A stretch of 33,839 bases of DNA, taken from Edaphobacter sp. (GTDB lineage: Bacteria; Acidobacteriota; Terriglobia; Terriglobales; Acidobacteriaceae). Each line of letters begins with the position of its first letter. Positions within the stretch are counted from its first letter, which is position 1. The notes beneath the pieces are model-generated. The model was not told the origin of the DNA and did no database searches. It worked only from the letters and a program-made list of their open reading frames with translations. The translations under genes were made by a program, and so were the position numbers. Below are positions 17,035-27,620 of the stretch, piece by piece. Location: assembly GCA_025462645.1 (NCBI GenBank), contig JAOAPB010000055.1, forward strand, positions 1 to 33,839, given 5' to 3'.

Positions 17035-19242
17035 TCAAATCTGACGAGCCAGCACCAGAGTGATGTCGTCAGGTTGTTCATCAGCCCCGATCCATGCGTC
17101 CAGAGCCTGCATGACCTGGCTTGAGATGACATGCAGGGGCTGATCACGGTAGCGGCTGACAACCTCCATCAATCGCTCTTCGCCAAACTCGCCAAAGTCG
17201 TTCTCCGGCTCCGTTACACCATCGGAGTAGGCCACCATGATGTCACCGGGATGCATCTGGAAGCGGTCCTCATCGTATTGCATTCCATCCATCAGGCCCA
17301 CGACAGTTCCTCCCTGGTCGAGACGGCGAATTGTTCCATCACGGCCAAGCACGAGAGGCGGCAGCTGCCCCGCATTCGAGTAGGTCAGCATAGCCGAGGC
17401 TACATCGTAGTGCGCGAGGAACAATGTCGCGTACTTCTCCGGCTGCGTACTGCGATAGAGATGCCGATTGAGCAGCGAAAGGATTCGCCCCGGCGACTGA
17501 AAGAGCTCGTCGCAGTCTCCACCCCGCTCATCACGACTGGCCATGAGCCCTGCAATCGTGGACTCGCTGTAGACGAGCTCTTCGCTGGCAAACCGGTAGG
17601 CCCGCACCGCCGAGTGCAGCGTTGCCATCAGCAGCGCAGCCGAGATCCCCTTGCCGCTGATATCGCCGAGCGCAATGCCGACGCCAGTCTCCCTGCGACT
17701 GGCGTTCCCGTTGTGCGCCTCCTCATGAAAGACGAGAAAGTCATAGTAGTCGCCACTGACGGATCGAGCTGGACGGCAGACGCCATGCAACTCCAGCGCC
17801 TCGAGGCTACAGGTCTGGTTCGGAAAGAGATTCGCCTGAACCTCCTGCGCGATGGAGATCTCGTTTTGCAGTCGCTCCTTCTCCTTCTGCTCCTCCAAGA
17901 GCCGCTGCAACGATCCGGTCATCGTGTTGAACGAACGGCTCAACTCCGCCAGCTGGTCGGTCCGCTGCACACCGATTCTATGATCCAACTCCCCCTTGTC
18001 GATGCGCTGGGTTGCGTCGTAGAGATCGGTGACCGATGCTGTAATGGTGCGGCTGAGCCGTATGGCCATCACCAGGGCCAACAACTCGATCAGCGTGAAG
18101 ACGATACACAGCACGATAAGCCCGATGCGATATGCACTGGTGACGATGCCGCCGAGGGACCCTCCGAAGAGCTGCCGGTAAAGGAGGGAGGGCCGAGAGT
18201 CCATCTTGATGGGGATGCTGTCGTGCTCCCCGGTGGCCCAATCGGTCATCGCCATAGTTGAGATGAAGTGAACCTGGATATCCGCTACATTGACACCTTG
18301 CAACTCGCCGCCACCGCCTACAGAGCTCTCGTGGGTTTTTCTGGAGGCATCTCTCGCTCCTGCTGGAGTGCTCGGCGGTGCTGTCGATCCAGCACCGGAC
18401 ACGGGCTTCGCCGCTCTCTTGTCTGCATCCGCGGTCTGGCTGCCCAACCTTTCATCGACGAACAGCTGCGCGTGTCCCAGGCCATCGGCGACAATTCGCA
18501 TAAACGCGCTGTCGATCGGCAGGCTGCTGACCAGAGTGAGCATCCGCCGATCATTCAGCCGTTGCTGATGCACGGCAGCGAGGTACAGATCTCCGCCATC
18601 GAGCACCAAGCCCTGGAACTCCCCTCCCTGTAGGTCCGTCGCCCAGGCGGGCAACCCCAGCGGAGTCTTTCTCTGCACCGTGCCCAGAGCCAGAGGCACC
18701 CCATTCACATAGGCTGAGGTCTCGTAATGCAACTTCGTCCTTGGCATATCCAAGCCTGGTGTCAACTCAATTGCCTGTGCCGGCGTTCCAGGCGGTTGTC
18801 TGCTATTGAGCGATCGCGCTACATGCTCGGTGCGATGGGCGTTCTCTGCGCTCATCTGGTTCAGCTCCACTTGCATACGGGAGTCCGCCAGATGAATGGC
18901 AAACTGTCCTGCCGCCACATAGGCCGAGACCAAAACCAGGGTCACGAACAGGATTACTGGAGCCAATCCAATCAGCAAGTAGGTCAGCACCAGTTTGTTT
19001 CGGAGACTCCACAACATACGCCGCCGCACCAACCGCCAAGCCAGCGGAACAGCAACGACGACCAAGGCCACCCCAACGAAGATCTGCACCACGCCGAAGA
19101 AGATTCCAAAGGCTCCCGGCAACAGGCGCAGGACCAGGAGGAGACAGAACAACAATGCCAGCCAGAATGCGGCACCAGCCAAACCCGCCGGCGGTCTGTG
19201 CTTCAACCACCCCAACGTCCGCGACTCATTCGCCTGCTGCAT
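17035..19242 (-). CDS. Membrane-anchored HAMP-PP2C (SpoIIE/RsbU-type) serine phosphatase
   Basis: The 735-residue protein has three membrane helices at the N-terminus (about 22-40, 45-70, 84-112), a poorly conserved extracytoplasmic region, a further helix near 370-395, a HAMP domain (LSRTITASVTDLYDATQRIDKGELDHRI) with a coiled coil to QNEISIAQEVQANLFP, and a PP2C-like phosphatase. The metal-binding acidic motifs are ARSVSGDYYDF, ALGDISGKGISAALLMA and VAYSDGVTEPEN. Family members dephosphorylate anti-sigma-factor antagonists in partner-switching. No antagonist or anti-sigma gene is nearby, so the target is unknown. The ATG has GGAG 7 bp upstream and overlaps the end of the YihY gene by 17 bp, indicating coupled translation. 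Confidence 0.92.
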   Translation of the reverse strand: MQQANESRTLGWLKHRPPAGLAGAAFWLALLFCLLLVLRLLPGAFGIFFGVVQIFVGVALVVVAVPLAWRLVRRRMLWSLRNKLVLTYLLIGLAPVILFVTLVLVSAYVAAGQFAIHLADSRMQVELNQMSAENAHRTEHVARSLNSRQPPGTPAQAIELTPGLDMPRTKLHYETSAYVNGVPLALGTVQRKTPLGLPAWATDLQGGEFQGLVLDGGDLYLAAVHQQRLNDRRMLTLVSSLPIDSAFMRIVADGLGHAQLFVDERLGSQTADADKRAAKPVSGAGSTAPPSTPAGARDASRKTHESSVGGGGELQGVNVADIQVHFISTMAMTDWATGEHDSIPIKMDSRPSLLYRQLFGGSLGGIVTSAYRIGLIVLCIVFTLIELLALVMAIRLSRTITASVTDLYDATQRIDKGELDHRIGVQRTDQLAELSRSFNTMTGSLQRLLEEQKEKERLQNEISIAQEVQANLFPNQTCSLEALELHGVCRPARSVSGDYYDFLVFHEEAHNGNASRRETGVGIALGDISGKGISAALLMATLHSAVRAYRFASEELVYSESTIAGLMASRDERGGDCDELFQSPGRILSLLNRHLYRSTQPEKYATLFLAHYDVASAMLTYSNAGQLPPLVLGRDGTIRRLDQGGTVVGLMDGMQYDEDRFQMHPGDIMVAYSDGVTEPENDFGEFGEERLMEVVSRYRDQPLHVISSQVMQALDAWIGADEQPDDITLVLARQI

Positions 19243-20182
19243 TACTGCTCTCCTCCAGCTCCGACTGGCGTGCGAGCCGCAACGTATAACGCGTTGCAGA
19301 AAAATGAGCTCCCGCCAACAGCAGCAGTCCTGACAAAAAAGCCCACATCATTAATCCAACAGAGATATAGAACGGCCCATAGACAGACTGGAAGTCCAGC
19401 CAGGGCAAGGCCCGTACATACAGATACTTTGCCACCTCCCATAGCAATCCAATCACAATCGCCGTAGGCAGCACGGCCCGCGCCGGAACCCTCCGATAAG
19501 GTAATACCCAATAGATCAGAAAGAACAGCAGAATGCTCGCCACCACCGCACAAAATTTCAAAAAGCCATATGCTGCAATACCAAAGAACCAGTTCTCCGT
19601 ATGACCGAAGAAAACCCACGTCAATACTGTCTTCTGCGCCGAGGTAAATGCGACCGACGTCATCGCCAGCACACCCACGGCAAATGCCAACCCCAACGAC
19701 ACCATCTGATTATGGAGATAGGTTCGGTTCTCCCTTACACCCCACACATTGTTCAGGGCCACCTCTAGCGGTAGAAATACACCGGTAGACGTAATCAGAA
19801 GCATCACAAGCGACAAGACCTGAGTGCCCTTATGCGGATGGGCCAGCAGCTGCATATTGCGCATGACGAAATCCTGCGCCAGAGGCAGAAAGTTCTTCAT
19901 CATGTCGCCAACCACCAGCTCCATCGACCGAGAATGGAAGACCCGCCGAGAGAGGGTTAGCAGTAACACAATAAAAGGAAACAACGAAAGAATCGCATTG
20001 GCTGCCACGCTAAATGCATAAGTATGTACCTCAGTCCGAGCCATATAGCGGGCCAGCGCTACAATCTGCGCCCATAAGCCGCTCCGCACCACAACTGGCT
20101 TCACGTCCTCAATCGGCACAGCCGTCTGCTCAAGCTTTGTTGGTTCAGACGGCGCATTCTGGCTGGGAACAATAGAGAACAT
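19226..20182 (-). CDS. YihY/BrkB-family inner membrane protein
   Basis: The 318-residue protein has about six membrane helices and family motifs: TYAFSVAANAILSLFPFIVLLL, the LLITSTGVFLPLEVALNNVWG stretch, QSVYGPFYISVGLMMWAFLSG and LLLLAGAHFSA. The family was formerly labelled ribonuclease BN by mistake; its real function is not settled. It is the first gene of a two-gene operon with the overlapping phosphatase gene. Upstream, 96 bp separate it from the queG stop. Confidence 0.92.
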   Translation of the reverse strand: MFSIVPSQNAPSEPTKLEQTAVPIEDVKPVVVRSGLWAQIVALARYMARTEVHTYAFSVAANAILSLFPFIVLLLTLSRRVFHSRSMELVVGDMMKNFLPLAQDFVMRNMQLLAHPHKGTQVLSLVMLLITSTGVFLPLEVALNNVWGVRENRTYLHNQMVSLGLAFAVGVLAMTSVAFTSAQKTVLTWVFFGHTENWFFGIAAYGFLKFCAVVASILLFFLIYWVLPYRRVPARAVLPTAIVIGLLWEVAKYLYVRALPWLDFQSVYGPFYISVGLMMWAFLSGLLLLAGAHFSATRYTLRLARQSELEESSNAAGE

Positions 20183-20278
20183 AGAAGATTTTGAAAGCTA
20201 CGCTAAATCTAGCGAATAACGGACTCCGCATCCTTCTCCGATGCTAGCAGAGCGCTGCTGGCCCTTCATCCCCTGACT

Positions 20279-21457
20279 TCACCGTGTCGGGCTATATTCC
20301 ATTCTGCGTGCTGCCGCTTGCCTGCGGATCTGTTCGATCGCCCACGCAGCGCTCTCTGCGAGAACTTCATCTTCGCCTGCACCCCAAGCCTCTAATTGGG
20401 GCAGAAACCGTTCCTCCCCGCTATTTCCCATGGCAATCGCAACATTCCTGTGCAGGCGCTTGCGCCGCGTCCGCTCGACAGGAGACCCCTTGAACCATCG
20501 CTTGAACTCTGCCGCATCCATGCCGGCCAGCCACTCCAGCGCGGGATTCACCAGCTCCGGTCGCGCCGACATACCCTCTTTTACGGCGACAGGAGCTCTC
20601 CGGTTCCAAGGACAGACATCCTGGCAGATGTCGCAGCCAAAGACCTGCCGGCCCATGGGCTCGCGCAGTTCTTCAGCAATAGCACCCTTCTTCTCAATCG
20701 TCAGATAGGCGATGCAGCGGGAGGCGTCCATCTGCCGAGGAGCAACCAATGCCTCGGTGGGGCAAGCGTCGATGCATCGCGTACAGGTGCCGCAGCGATC
20801 GGCGGCACCCTGGAGTGACAGCCTCTCCGGTACTGGAAGGGAGGTAACAATCACTCCCAGGAGCAACCAGGAGCCCAGATGCTGATTCAGCACACAAGTA
20901 TTTTTCCCAATCCAGCCCACACCAGCCTTGACTGCGGCCGATCTTTCCACCAGCGGGCCGGTATCGACATAGCACCTTGTCTCGCACTGCTGTTGCGAGT
21001 GCAGGGCAGCCTCGAGCCGGCGTAGTCGGCCGAGCAGCTCACCATGATAATCCGTGGGAAGAAGCCCATCAGACTCCGGGCCAGAGTTCTTTCCACTCCA
21101 CGCGTAGCGAGCAATCCACCCAGCGCCCCTCTCTGCCTCATCCATCGAATGCGGAGCTGAGGCATTGTAATTCAATGCACAGACGATGACTGACCGCGCC
21201 CAAGGTATGGCAACCTGTACACCACTTCGCAGCAGCACGCCATGCTCATCCCTCCGCTTGAGATATTCCATCTCTCCAGCTCTTCCGGCGTCCACCCACG
21301 CCACAAACCGCTCAGCGTCAAGCTGCTCCACGTCGTTAGCCAACCCAGCCACAGCTGCCACCCCTGCCACATCGAATCCAGCGCCCATCGCCTGATCGCG
21401 CATCCACGCCTCGAGCTCTGGAGTCCATTCCGCGTTCACTAAAACTTCCCCACCCAT
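20279..21457 (-). CDS. queG: Epoxyqueuosine reductase QueG
   Basis: Cytosolic cobalamin-dependent iron-sulfur enzyme that performs the last step of queuosine synthesis on tRNA, reducing epoxyqueuosine to queuosine. The 392-residue protein has the conserved catalytic Asp165 in CYVDTGPLVERSAAVKAG, the GWIGKNTC loop, and two [4Fe-4S] motifs: Cys222/225/228/232 (CGTCTRCIDACP) with Cys248, and Cys275/278/282 (CDICQDVCPWN). The C-terminal HEAT-like tail is present. No other queuosine genes are adjacent. Confidence 0.95.
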   Translation of the reverse strand: MGGEVLVNAEWTPELEAWMRDQAMGAGFDVAGVAAVAGLANDVEQLDAERFVAWVDAGRAGEMEYLKRRDEHGVLLRSGVQVAIPWARSVIVCALNYNASAPHSMDEAERGAGWIARYAWSGKNSGPESDGLLPTDYHGELLGRLRRLEAALHSQQQCETRCYVDTGPLVERSAAVKAGVGWIGKNTCVLNQHLGSWLLLGVIVTSLPVPERLSLQGAADRCGTCTRCIDACPTEALVAPRQMDASRCIAYLTIEKKGAIAEELREPMGRQVFGCDICQDVCPWNRRAPVAVKEGMSARPELVNPALEWLAGMDAAEFKRWFKGSPVERTRRKRLHRNVAIAMGNSGEERFLPQLEAWGAGEDEVLAESAAWAIEQIRRQAAARRMEYSPTR

Positions 21458-21831
21458 GATGCTATGCCTAACTAAGTATGAGGGCGGACTCTGAAATCAG
21501 AAACTATCGGAAAAGCACATTAAGGTAACTGTTGGCCGACGTTCGCAAATAAAGCGCTCCTCGAATATGGCTCTCCAGTGTTTCAGGCTTGTGTCGGTGG
21601 TGCTAGAAGGAAGTGTACGCATGGCATTGCATTAGACGTACTTTCGCCGGTAGACTGGTAGTGGCTGGAGTAGACACCAGCCTCGGAAACTATCTGGCAC
21701 CAGTTCATATTTTTTACCGTTAACACCAGTTGGGTCGAAACGCGACTGGCATCAAACTCTTCTGCGAATTTACGAATTCCCAGAAGAGTGAACAGGCTGC
21801 ATAAGTTATAGATTTAGAATACTTACAACAC
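21458..21831. other. Gene-free stretch before tRNA-Ser
   Basis: No coding frame is convincing. It contains the strong hairpin at 21756-21789 (listed separately) and a direct repeat CACCAGTT at about 21697 and 21725 flanking an AT-rich segment. A TAGAAT hexamer near 21815 could be the tRNA -10 box. Confidence 0.45.
21756..21789. repeat. Long inverted repeat 42 bp upstream of tRNA-Ser
   Basis: ACTCTTCTG (21756-21764) pairs with CAGAAGAGT (21781-21789). After one C/C mismatch, GAATT (21766-21770) pairs with AATTC (21775-21779) around the tetraloop TACG: 14 pairs in a 34-nt hairpin. No long U-tract follows on either strand, so it is not an obvious terminator. Confidence 0.7.
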
Positions 21832-21925
<94 letters not shown>

Positions 21926-22148
21926 CTCTTGTAAAATCAAATATTTTTTATTGAAGCTGGAACTGCATGCTCAACCGATGCAATTCAGCGGCCCCCTATT
22001 GAAGCAAAGCTACCAGGGATAAGCTTGCCGTTGTCCGTTGCTGCGAGAGCAATCCGGCGCTGTTCCGCGAGGAGGTTCCCTGCGGCAAAGCTGCGAAGAC
22101 GAAAATGCATCATGAATCACTCTTGGTAGGTGCAGTTCCGTTTGTGAG

Positions 22149-24143
22149 TCATTTATTTGAAGAATCGCTATTTGCGGCATCCGCTTTCAAGTATTTGTCG
22201 AGGAATTCAATTTGCCGTTCATAGGAGTCTTTTCTGTGCTCCCGCTGCTGAAAGCCATGACCTTCGTGCGGATAGGTGATGTAAGTGAAGGTCTTGCCCG
22301 CCTTCTTGAGCTCGGCCGCAAACTCTGCTGACTCCTGCGGAGGCACTTGCGGGTCCTCTTCTCCGTGCATGATGAGCAGTGGAGTTTTGATCTGCGCGAC
22401 ATCAGGCAAAATGTTGGCCTTTCGATAGATGGCGGGCTTTTGTTCCGGCGATCCCCCCATCTTCGTCTCCCAGCGAATCTTTGAATTGCGATTGGTGTAC
22501 TTGAGAAAGATTGCGCGGTCCACCACGCCGAACATCTCAATACCTGCTGCGAAGGTATTCGGAAGTTTGGCAACCGCATTTGCGACGACAGTGCCGCCAT
22601 GGCTTCCTCCGCCGATGGCAACGTGCTTCGGATCAGCAATTCCACAGTCGACGAGATATTTCACCGATACCTCGATATCATCGATCTCGCCGCCACCTGA
22701 ATCTTCCACATTGCTGTTGCGGAAGCGCTTTCCGTAACCGGTGCTGCCGCGAAAGTTCGGCTCCAACACAACATAGCCTTGCTGCGCAAGATAAAGAGAC
22801 CACGGCGTAAGGCTGAGAAGAACCTCTCCCTCCGGACCTCCATGCGCCCAAATGACTGCGGGGTATCGTGTCCCGGCATGATATCCCGCAGGTTTGTAGA
22901 GGATGCCGGCGAGCGGAAGGCCATCCTTGCCCTTGAAGTGGGCGACCTCCGATGTAAGGCCGAGCCCTTCAAATTTTGAGGGACGTACAGGTTCGAGCGA
23001 ACGTGGCTCCCCTGTCCCGCTGGTCTGCGCTACGTAGCTGACGGGAGTATGCAGGGCGGTTGCGCGATAAAAGTAGATGCTCTCGCTATCCGGTGACCAC
23101 TGCGCTGCAGACTCGATACCCGCAAGGTGTGTTAGGCGATGCGGGTGGCCTCCCCGTACAGACACCACCCATAAATGTCGCTCTTCGGCGAGATCGCGAT
23201 TCGACGCAAACACGATCCACTTACCGTTCGGTGAATAGATCGGGTTTTCATCCTCTCCTGTGCCTGTAGTCAGTTGCTTAGGCCTGCCGCCCTTCGCCGG
23301 AATCAGCCAGATTTTGTCCCAGGCGGACTCCTGCAGCACGATAGCGAGCGTTCTGCTATCGGGTGACCATACAGCCGTATTGATTGCCCAGGCTCCTCCG
23401 GGATCGTTCTTCGCTGTATATAGATCGACCGGTATCCCAGTTACGCTGCCAGTCTGCTGGTCAAAGGAGAGCACCTTCAGTTTGCCTGAAAAGAACTGCC
23501 GCGACCGCTCCGTGTAGGAGATGTGCCTTCCGTCGGGAGACCATGAAGGATTAGGGTCGAAACGGTCTGAGGATACAGCGTCACCGCGATCGGCGGACGT
23601 ATTCGCGATGACATCCTCTCCGGTGTAGATCTCCGTCGCCGCCAACTGCCGCTCCTCTTTGCCGTCGTCACTAACTACATAGAGTTCGTTGAATCCCTTA
23701 CGTCCGGATTGATAGAGAATCCACTTGCCGTTCGGATTCCATAGTGGATGATGGTCCGTTGCACCACGTGGATCCCCTGGCCCTACAGGGTCGTGAGTCA
23801 GACGCAGCGGTTCTCCACCGGAGGCGCTCACCGTCCAAATGTCCCCCTGACTGACGTAGACGATGTGATGGCTATCGTGAGACCAGCCAAACTCTGACTT
23901 CGCCGCAGGCGTATTTGTAAGCGTCTTCGGCTCGCCTCCACTCACCGGGACGATAGCAACCTGTCCACGCTGCACGGTGGCAAAATATTTGCCGTCGGGC
24001 GAAAGGATACTTGCTCCTTCGCGCACATTCACTGCTAAGAGGTCATCGATTGTAAGCATAGGCACAGACGCATTAGCCCGTGCGTACAAGGTTCCTATCG
24101 ATGTCGAGATCAACACACCGCTCCACAATATCTGTCGTAACAT
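22149..24143 (-). CDS. Exported S9 prolyl-oligopeptidase-family peptidase
   Basis: The 664-residue protein has a signal peptide (MLRQILWSGVLISTSIGTLYARANA), an N-terminal TolB/DPP-like propeller with repeated SPDGK/SPDSR/SPNGKW motifs (about 40-390), and an alpha/beta-hydrolase domain. The catalytic triad is Ser514 in GGGSHGG, Asp597 in HGEEDPQVP and His629 in PHEGHGF. The family cleaves short peptides, often next to Pro or as acylaminoacyl-/dipeptidyl-peptidases; specificity cannot be read from sequence. The ATG has GGAG 6 bp upstream. It lies 70 bp downstream of the receptor gene, separated by a terminator, so it may be only partly co-transcribed. Peptide scavenging with the receptor is plausible. 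Confidence 0.93.
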   Translation of the reverse strand: MLRQILWSGVLISTSIGTLYARANASVPMLTIDDLLAVNVREGASILSPDGKYFATVQRGQVAIVPVSGGEPKTLTNTPAAKSEFGWSHDSHHIVYVSQGDIWTVSASGGEPLRLTHDPVGPGDPRGATDHHPLWNPNGKWILYQSGRKGFNELYVVSDDGKEERQLAATEIYTGEDVIANTSADRGDAVSSDRFDPNPSWSPDGRHISYTERSRQFFSGKLKVLSFDQQTGSVTGIPVDLYTAKNDPGGAWAINTAVWSPDSRTLAIVLQESAWDKIWLIPAKGGRPKQLTTGTGEDENPIYSPNGKWIVFASNRDLAEERHLWVVSVRGGHPHRLTHLAGIESAAQWSPDSESIYFYRATALHTPVSYVAQTSGTGEPRSLEPVRPSKFEGLGLTSEVAHFKGKDGLPLAGILYKPAGYHAGTRYPAVIWAHGGPEGEVLLSLTPWSLYLAQQGYVVLEPNFRGSTGYGKRFRNSNVEDSGGGEIDDIEVSVKYLVDCGIADPKHVAIGGGSHGGTVVANAVAKLPNTFAAGIEMFGVVDRAIFLKYTNRNSKIRWETKMGGSPEQKPAIYRKANILPDVAQIKTPLLIMHGEEDPQVPPQESAEFAAELKKAGKTFTYITYPHEGHGFQQREHRKDSYERQIEFLDKYLKADAANSDSSNK

Positions 24144-24160
24144 CGATTTCTCCTGTATCT

Positions 24161-24204
24161 CAAATAAAAAGATCCGCCTGGCTGGCTTGCTGCATAGGCG
24201 GATC
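24161..24204 (-). terminator. Rho-independent terminator after the TonB receptor gene
   Basis: On the minus strand GATCCGCCT (24204-24196) pairs with AGGCGGATC (24179-24171), with a 16-nt loop, followed by TTTTTATTT. It sits between the receptor stop and the S9 peptidase ribosome-binding site. Confidence 0.85.
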
Positions 24205-24213
24205 GCTTAATTC

Positions 24214-27200
24214 TTAGAAGATGAACTTGCCGAAGACTACCAGTACGCGACCGGAGACAAGTGCTCCCTGTCCACTGCCATAAATGCTGGTGGGTGAACT
24301 GACGGTGCTACCGATCAGTCCCACGCTGCCTTTGCTCACATCATTGGAAGGGACGGCAAAGTTAGCGTGGTTGAAGAGGTTATACGCATCCGCACCGAGT
24401 TCGAAGTGCATCTGCTCGCGAACCGGGACTACTTTAGCCAGGTGGGCTGCGACAGTGAAGAAGCCTGGCCCACGAAAGCTATTCGGTCGAATATTACCGA
24501 AGCCGGTCTGCGTCGCGGTTGTCTGGAACTGCGACGACTTCAGGCACGGCGTTGTCACAGACGCTCGAGAGCAATGAGTTCCTACGACAGAGGGGTCTAT
24601 CGGCTGGGCCAGCACCTGCCCACCGAAGGTCGAAGAGAGTTGTCCGGGGATCTGGCTATTGATAATGGAGAACGGTCGGCCTGAGTACAGATAGATCTTG
24701 CCGCTCGTTGTCCATCCGCTCAGGGTCGAATGCAACAGACGGCTCTTTATCTGCGGCGAGTTCCACAATATATCCGCTGTGAAGTTATGCCGCGTGTCGA
24801 AGCTCGTAGGACCGTAATTACTTCTCAAGTCATATGGGTTGTAGATCGTTGCCGTTGCCGTGTTACTTGGGCCAATCTGCAGCGCGTTGCTCCATGTATA
24901 GCTCGCCTGAGCTTGAAAGCCGTAGTTCATGGCATGCCGGATCTGAGCGATGAGACCGTTATAGTTCGAGTAGCCCGACAGCAGTACCTGAGTCACCGTG
25001 GAGAAGCGTGGATCCGGAATTGAGGTCGGTAACCGTCCGAATCCCGACGGGTAGTTCGACGGAGCCGCATAGGCATTGGCAATCGTGTTCGAGAGCGGTT
25101 GACTGTAGCTGTGATTGCCGGAGTAGGTCAGCGCAAAGACGTCATGACGGGTCAGAGGCTGCTCTACTTCGACACTCCACTCTAGTACCTTGATCGATTT
25201 AAAGTTGTCGGGGTTGGTGTAGTATGTCGGCGCGGAGAACCGTCCGCCTGTTGCTGCCTTCAACTGCGCCAAGGTGCCGCCATTCGCAAAGCCACTTTGA
25301 AAGGCCTGATTCGACGCAATAGCGATCGACTGCGAGCTGTTCAGGTCAGACGACACACCGACATCTCCCGCTGTCACATTCGGTTGAAATTTATTTGGGG
25401 GATTACCGAAGACGCTAGCCGCCAGGCTGCCCGCAAACGTGTTTGCAAATAAGCCCACGCCACCGCGAATCACCATATTGCCTTCGCCAAAGGGCTGGAA
25501 CGCGACGCCTAGGCGAGGTTCAGTGATGATTCCTTCCAGATTGCGAAAGGTTTTATTGATTCCGGTCTGGATGGTCTGGTTGTATGGCACAGAGCTGCCC
25601 GCCTTATAGTTCGCTGAGAGAAATTCAGCATTGAACAGGGAGTAGCAGTTCTCCTTGCACGACGGATTGCCATTCAGTTCAAAGCGCACCCCATAGGTGA
25701 CGTTCAGTTTCCTGGTGACCTTCCACTCGTCTTGTCCGTAGAAGTTCAGTGAGTTCAGGCGTGTATGATTCGCCTGCACAAGCGGAAAGGCCTGAACATA
25801 TTTACTGTTCTTGCCTGGGCTGTTCACCACTCCGCTTACGAAGTCTGTCACGTCAGCAAAGGTGTATGTACCCACAATGGAGTTGCTGGCAATGCTTGAA
25901 TCTGTAATGCGATTATTGCGGTTATTGATGCCCGCTTGCAACGTATGTTTGCCTACAGTCCACGAAAGGTCATCGATGATCTGTAGTTGCTGTCCACGAC
26001 GTCCGGTAGGCAATGCTGGCCCAACAAATGCGAAACCGGTGGTTGTGGCTGTCGTGCTTCCACTGCTGGTGGTGGTGCTGCCGTTCGCTCCGCCATCAGT
26101 GAAAGCAAAGGCCTGCCCCAGCTCAGACTGCGTCTGCTGGAAGTTACTCACGCCGGTGACTGCGGAGTAGAAGTTTCCACTCGCCACAAAGTTGTTCACT
26201 ATGTTCGGCGTAATCGCGTACGTGTAGTTCAGTTGCGGAATCACCCACGGCTGAATGCTGTACTTGTTGTAAACCGGGCTGATGGGACTCGTGCTGCTTG
26301 CCTGGACTCCTGCGTCCCGACTGATGCGGAAGTACAGCTTCTGCTTGTCGTTGATGTTCCAATCAACCCTGCCTGAAACCAGGTACTCTGTGTTCACGCT
26401 CGATGCGTTGGTTCCGAAGGCTATAGCGCACGGTGTGCCTCCACTTTTACCAAATTGTGCTCCATGATCGGCAGTTCCAAAGGTTTGATTTCCGCAACCC
26501 AGGTTACCCGAGGCATCCTGCAATGTACCCCTTCCTGTTGTCACTGGTACTGCTCGCGAGACACCCGGTGCCGCGTTGTACAGCGCGAATAGTTGCTTGT
26601 AGAGCGGCTGAGAAGCCGCTGGAATCTGCGACAGAATATACGACTGCAGTTCTGGGGATGGCAGCGACACGACTCCGGATGAGGGCAGAGCATAACGCAA
26701 ACCCTCTGTATTCACGTAGAAGAAGATTTTGTTCCGCTTGATCGGACCACCGATAGATGCGGCATACTGATTGGCCACCGACCGGCCACGCGGCGTGTGG
26801 TTCGAATTATTGATGTAGTCATTCGCATTCAGAGATTGGCCGTTGTAGTTCTCCACTAGATTGCCGTGGAAGCGGTTTGCTCCTGACTTCGAGATGTAGT
26901 TGACCTGCGCACCCGCTTCGCGTCCATACTGCGCGCTGAAGGCGTTCACGATCACTGCGGCCTCCGCCACATCGTTCGCTCCCAAAGTGTTGTTGCTGGC
27001 GCCAGACTTGTTATTCAGGTTGTACGGCTCCACGATATCCGCTCCGTTCATCGTGAACAACACAGAATTAAAGGGCAATCCGTTTACATTGAAGTTCGCA
27101 TTGCCTCCGCCGACATTCAGACGAAGTCCGGGTGTGCTGAAGGCGATATTCGTGATATCCCCCCGTTGATCGGCGTGTTCTCAATGACCTGCTGGTTGTA

Positions 27201-27620
27201 CGAGGTCACCGAATTACCGTTCTCGGTCTGCAGAAGTCCTGACGAGGTATCTACGTCCACCGTTTGCTGCACGGACTGCAGTCCCAGAGTCAGATTGACA
27301 GACTGCTCCTGTCCCACAAGCAAACTGAACCGCGATCTGGCGGACGAGAGTCCCGTCGCCTCCGCCGTAATCTCGTAGTTGCCAGGTTTGAGGAAGGGGA
27401 AACGGTACTCGCCAGTGGAGCCGCTAGTGGCTGTGCGAACTGCATCAGTCTCCGGCTGCCGAATACGAATGGTTGCACCCGACACGACGGCTCCAGAAGA
27501 GTCCGTGACGGTGCCGACTACGGTCGCGCTGGTAAGGGTCTGGCTTAGCAAGTGACGTACTGGAGAGAGGAATAGCAATGCAAGCAGAAGCCTGCGAAAC
27601 GTGGTCAAAGTCATTTTCAT
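24214..27620 (-). pseudogene. TonB-dependent receptor with carboxypeptidase-regulatory-like domain, frame broken by a 1-base deletion
   Basis: Two adjoining frames form one gene. The N-terminal part (27620/27614 down to a stop at 27117) has a signal peptide, a CarboxypepD_reg-like domain (GTVTDSSGAVVSGATIRI ... GEYRFPFLKPGNYEI) and the start of the plug. The C-terminal part (open from about 27159 to 24214) continues the plug and the large outer-membrane barrel, ending in Phe as barrels do (FGKFIF). The break is at a run of six G (minus strand; C27159-27164): one more G restores INGGDITNIAFSTPGL and a full receptor of about 1135 residues. The rest of the barrel has no further lesion. It could be a true mutation, a slippage switch or a sequencing error. 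ATG 27614 has AGGA 5 bp upstream. Confidence 0.88.

Noticed and set aside
17131..18261. A 376-codon plus-strand frame
   Set aside because: Antisense to the HAMP-PP2C phosphatase, with no recognisable domain.
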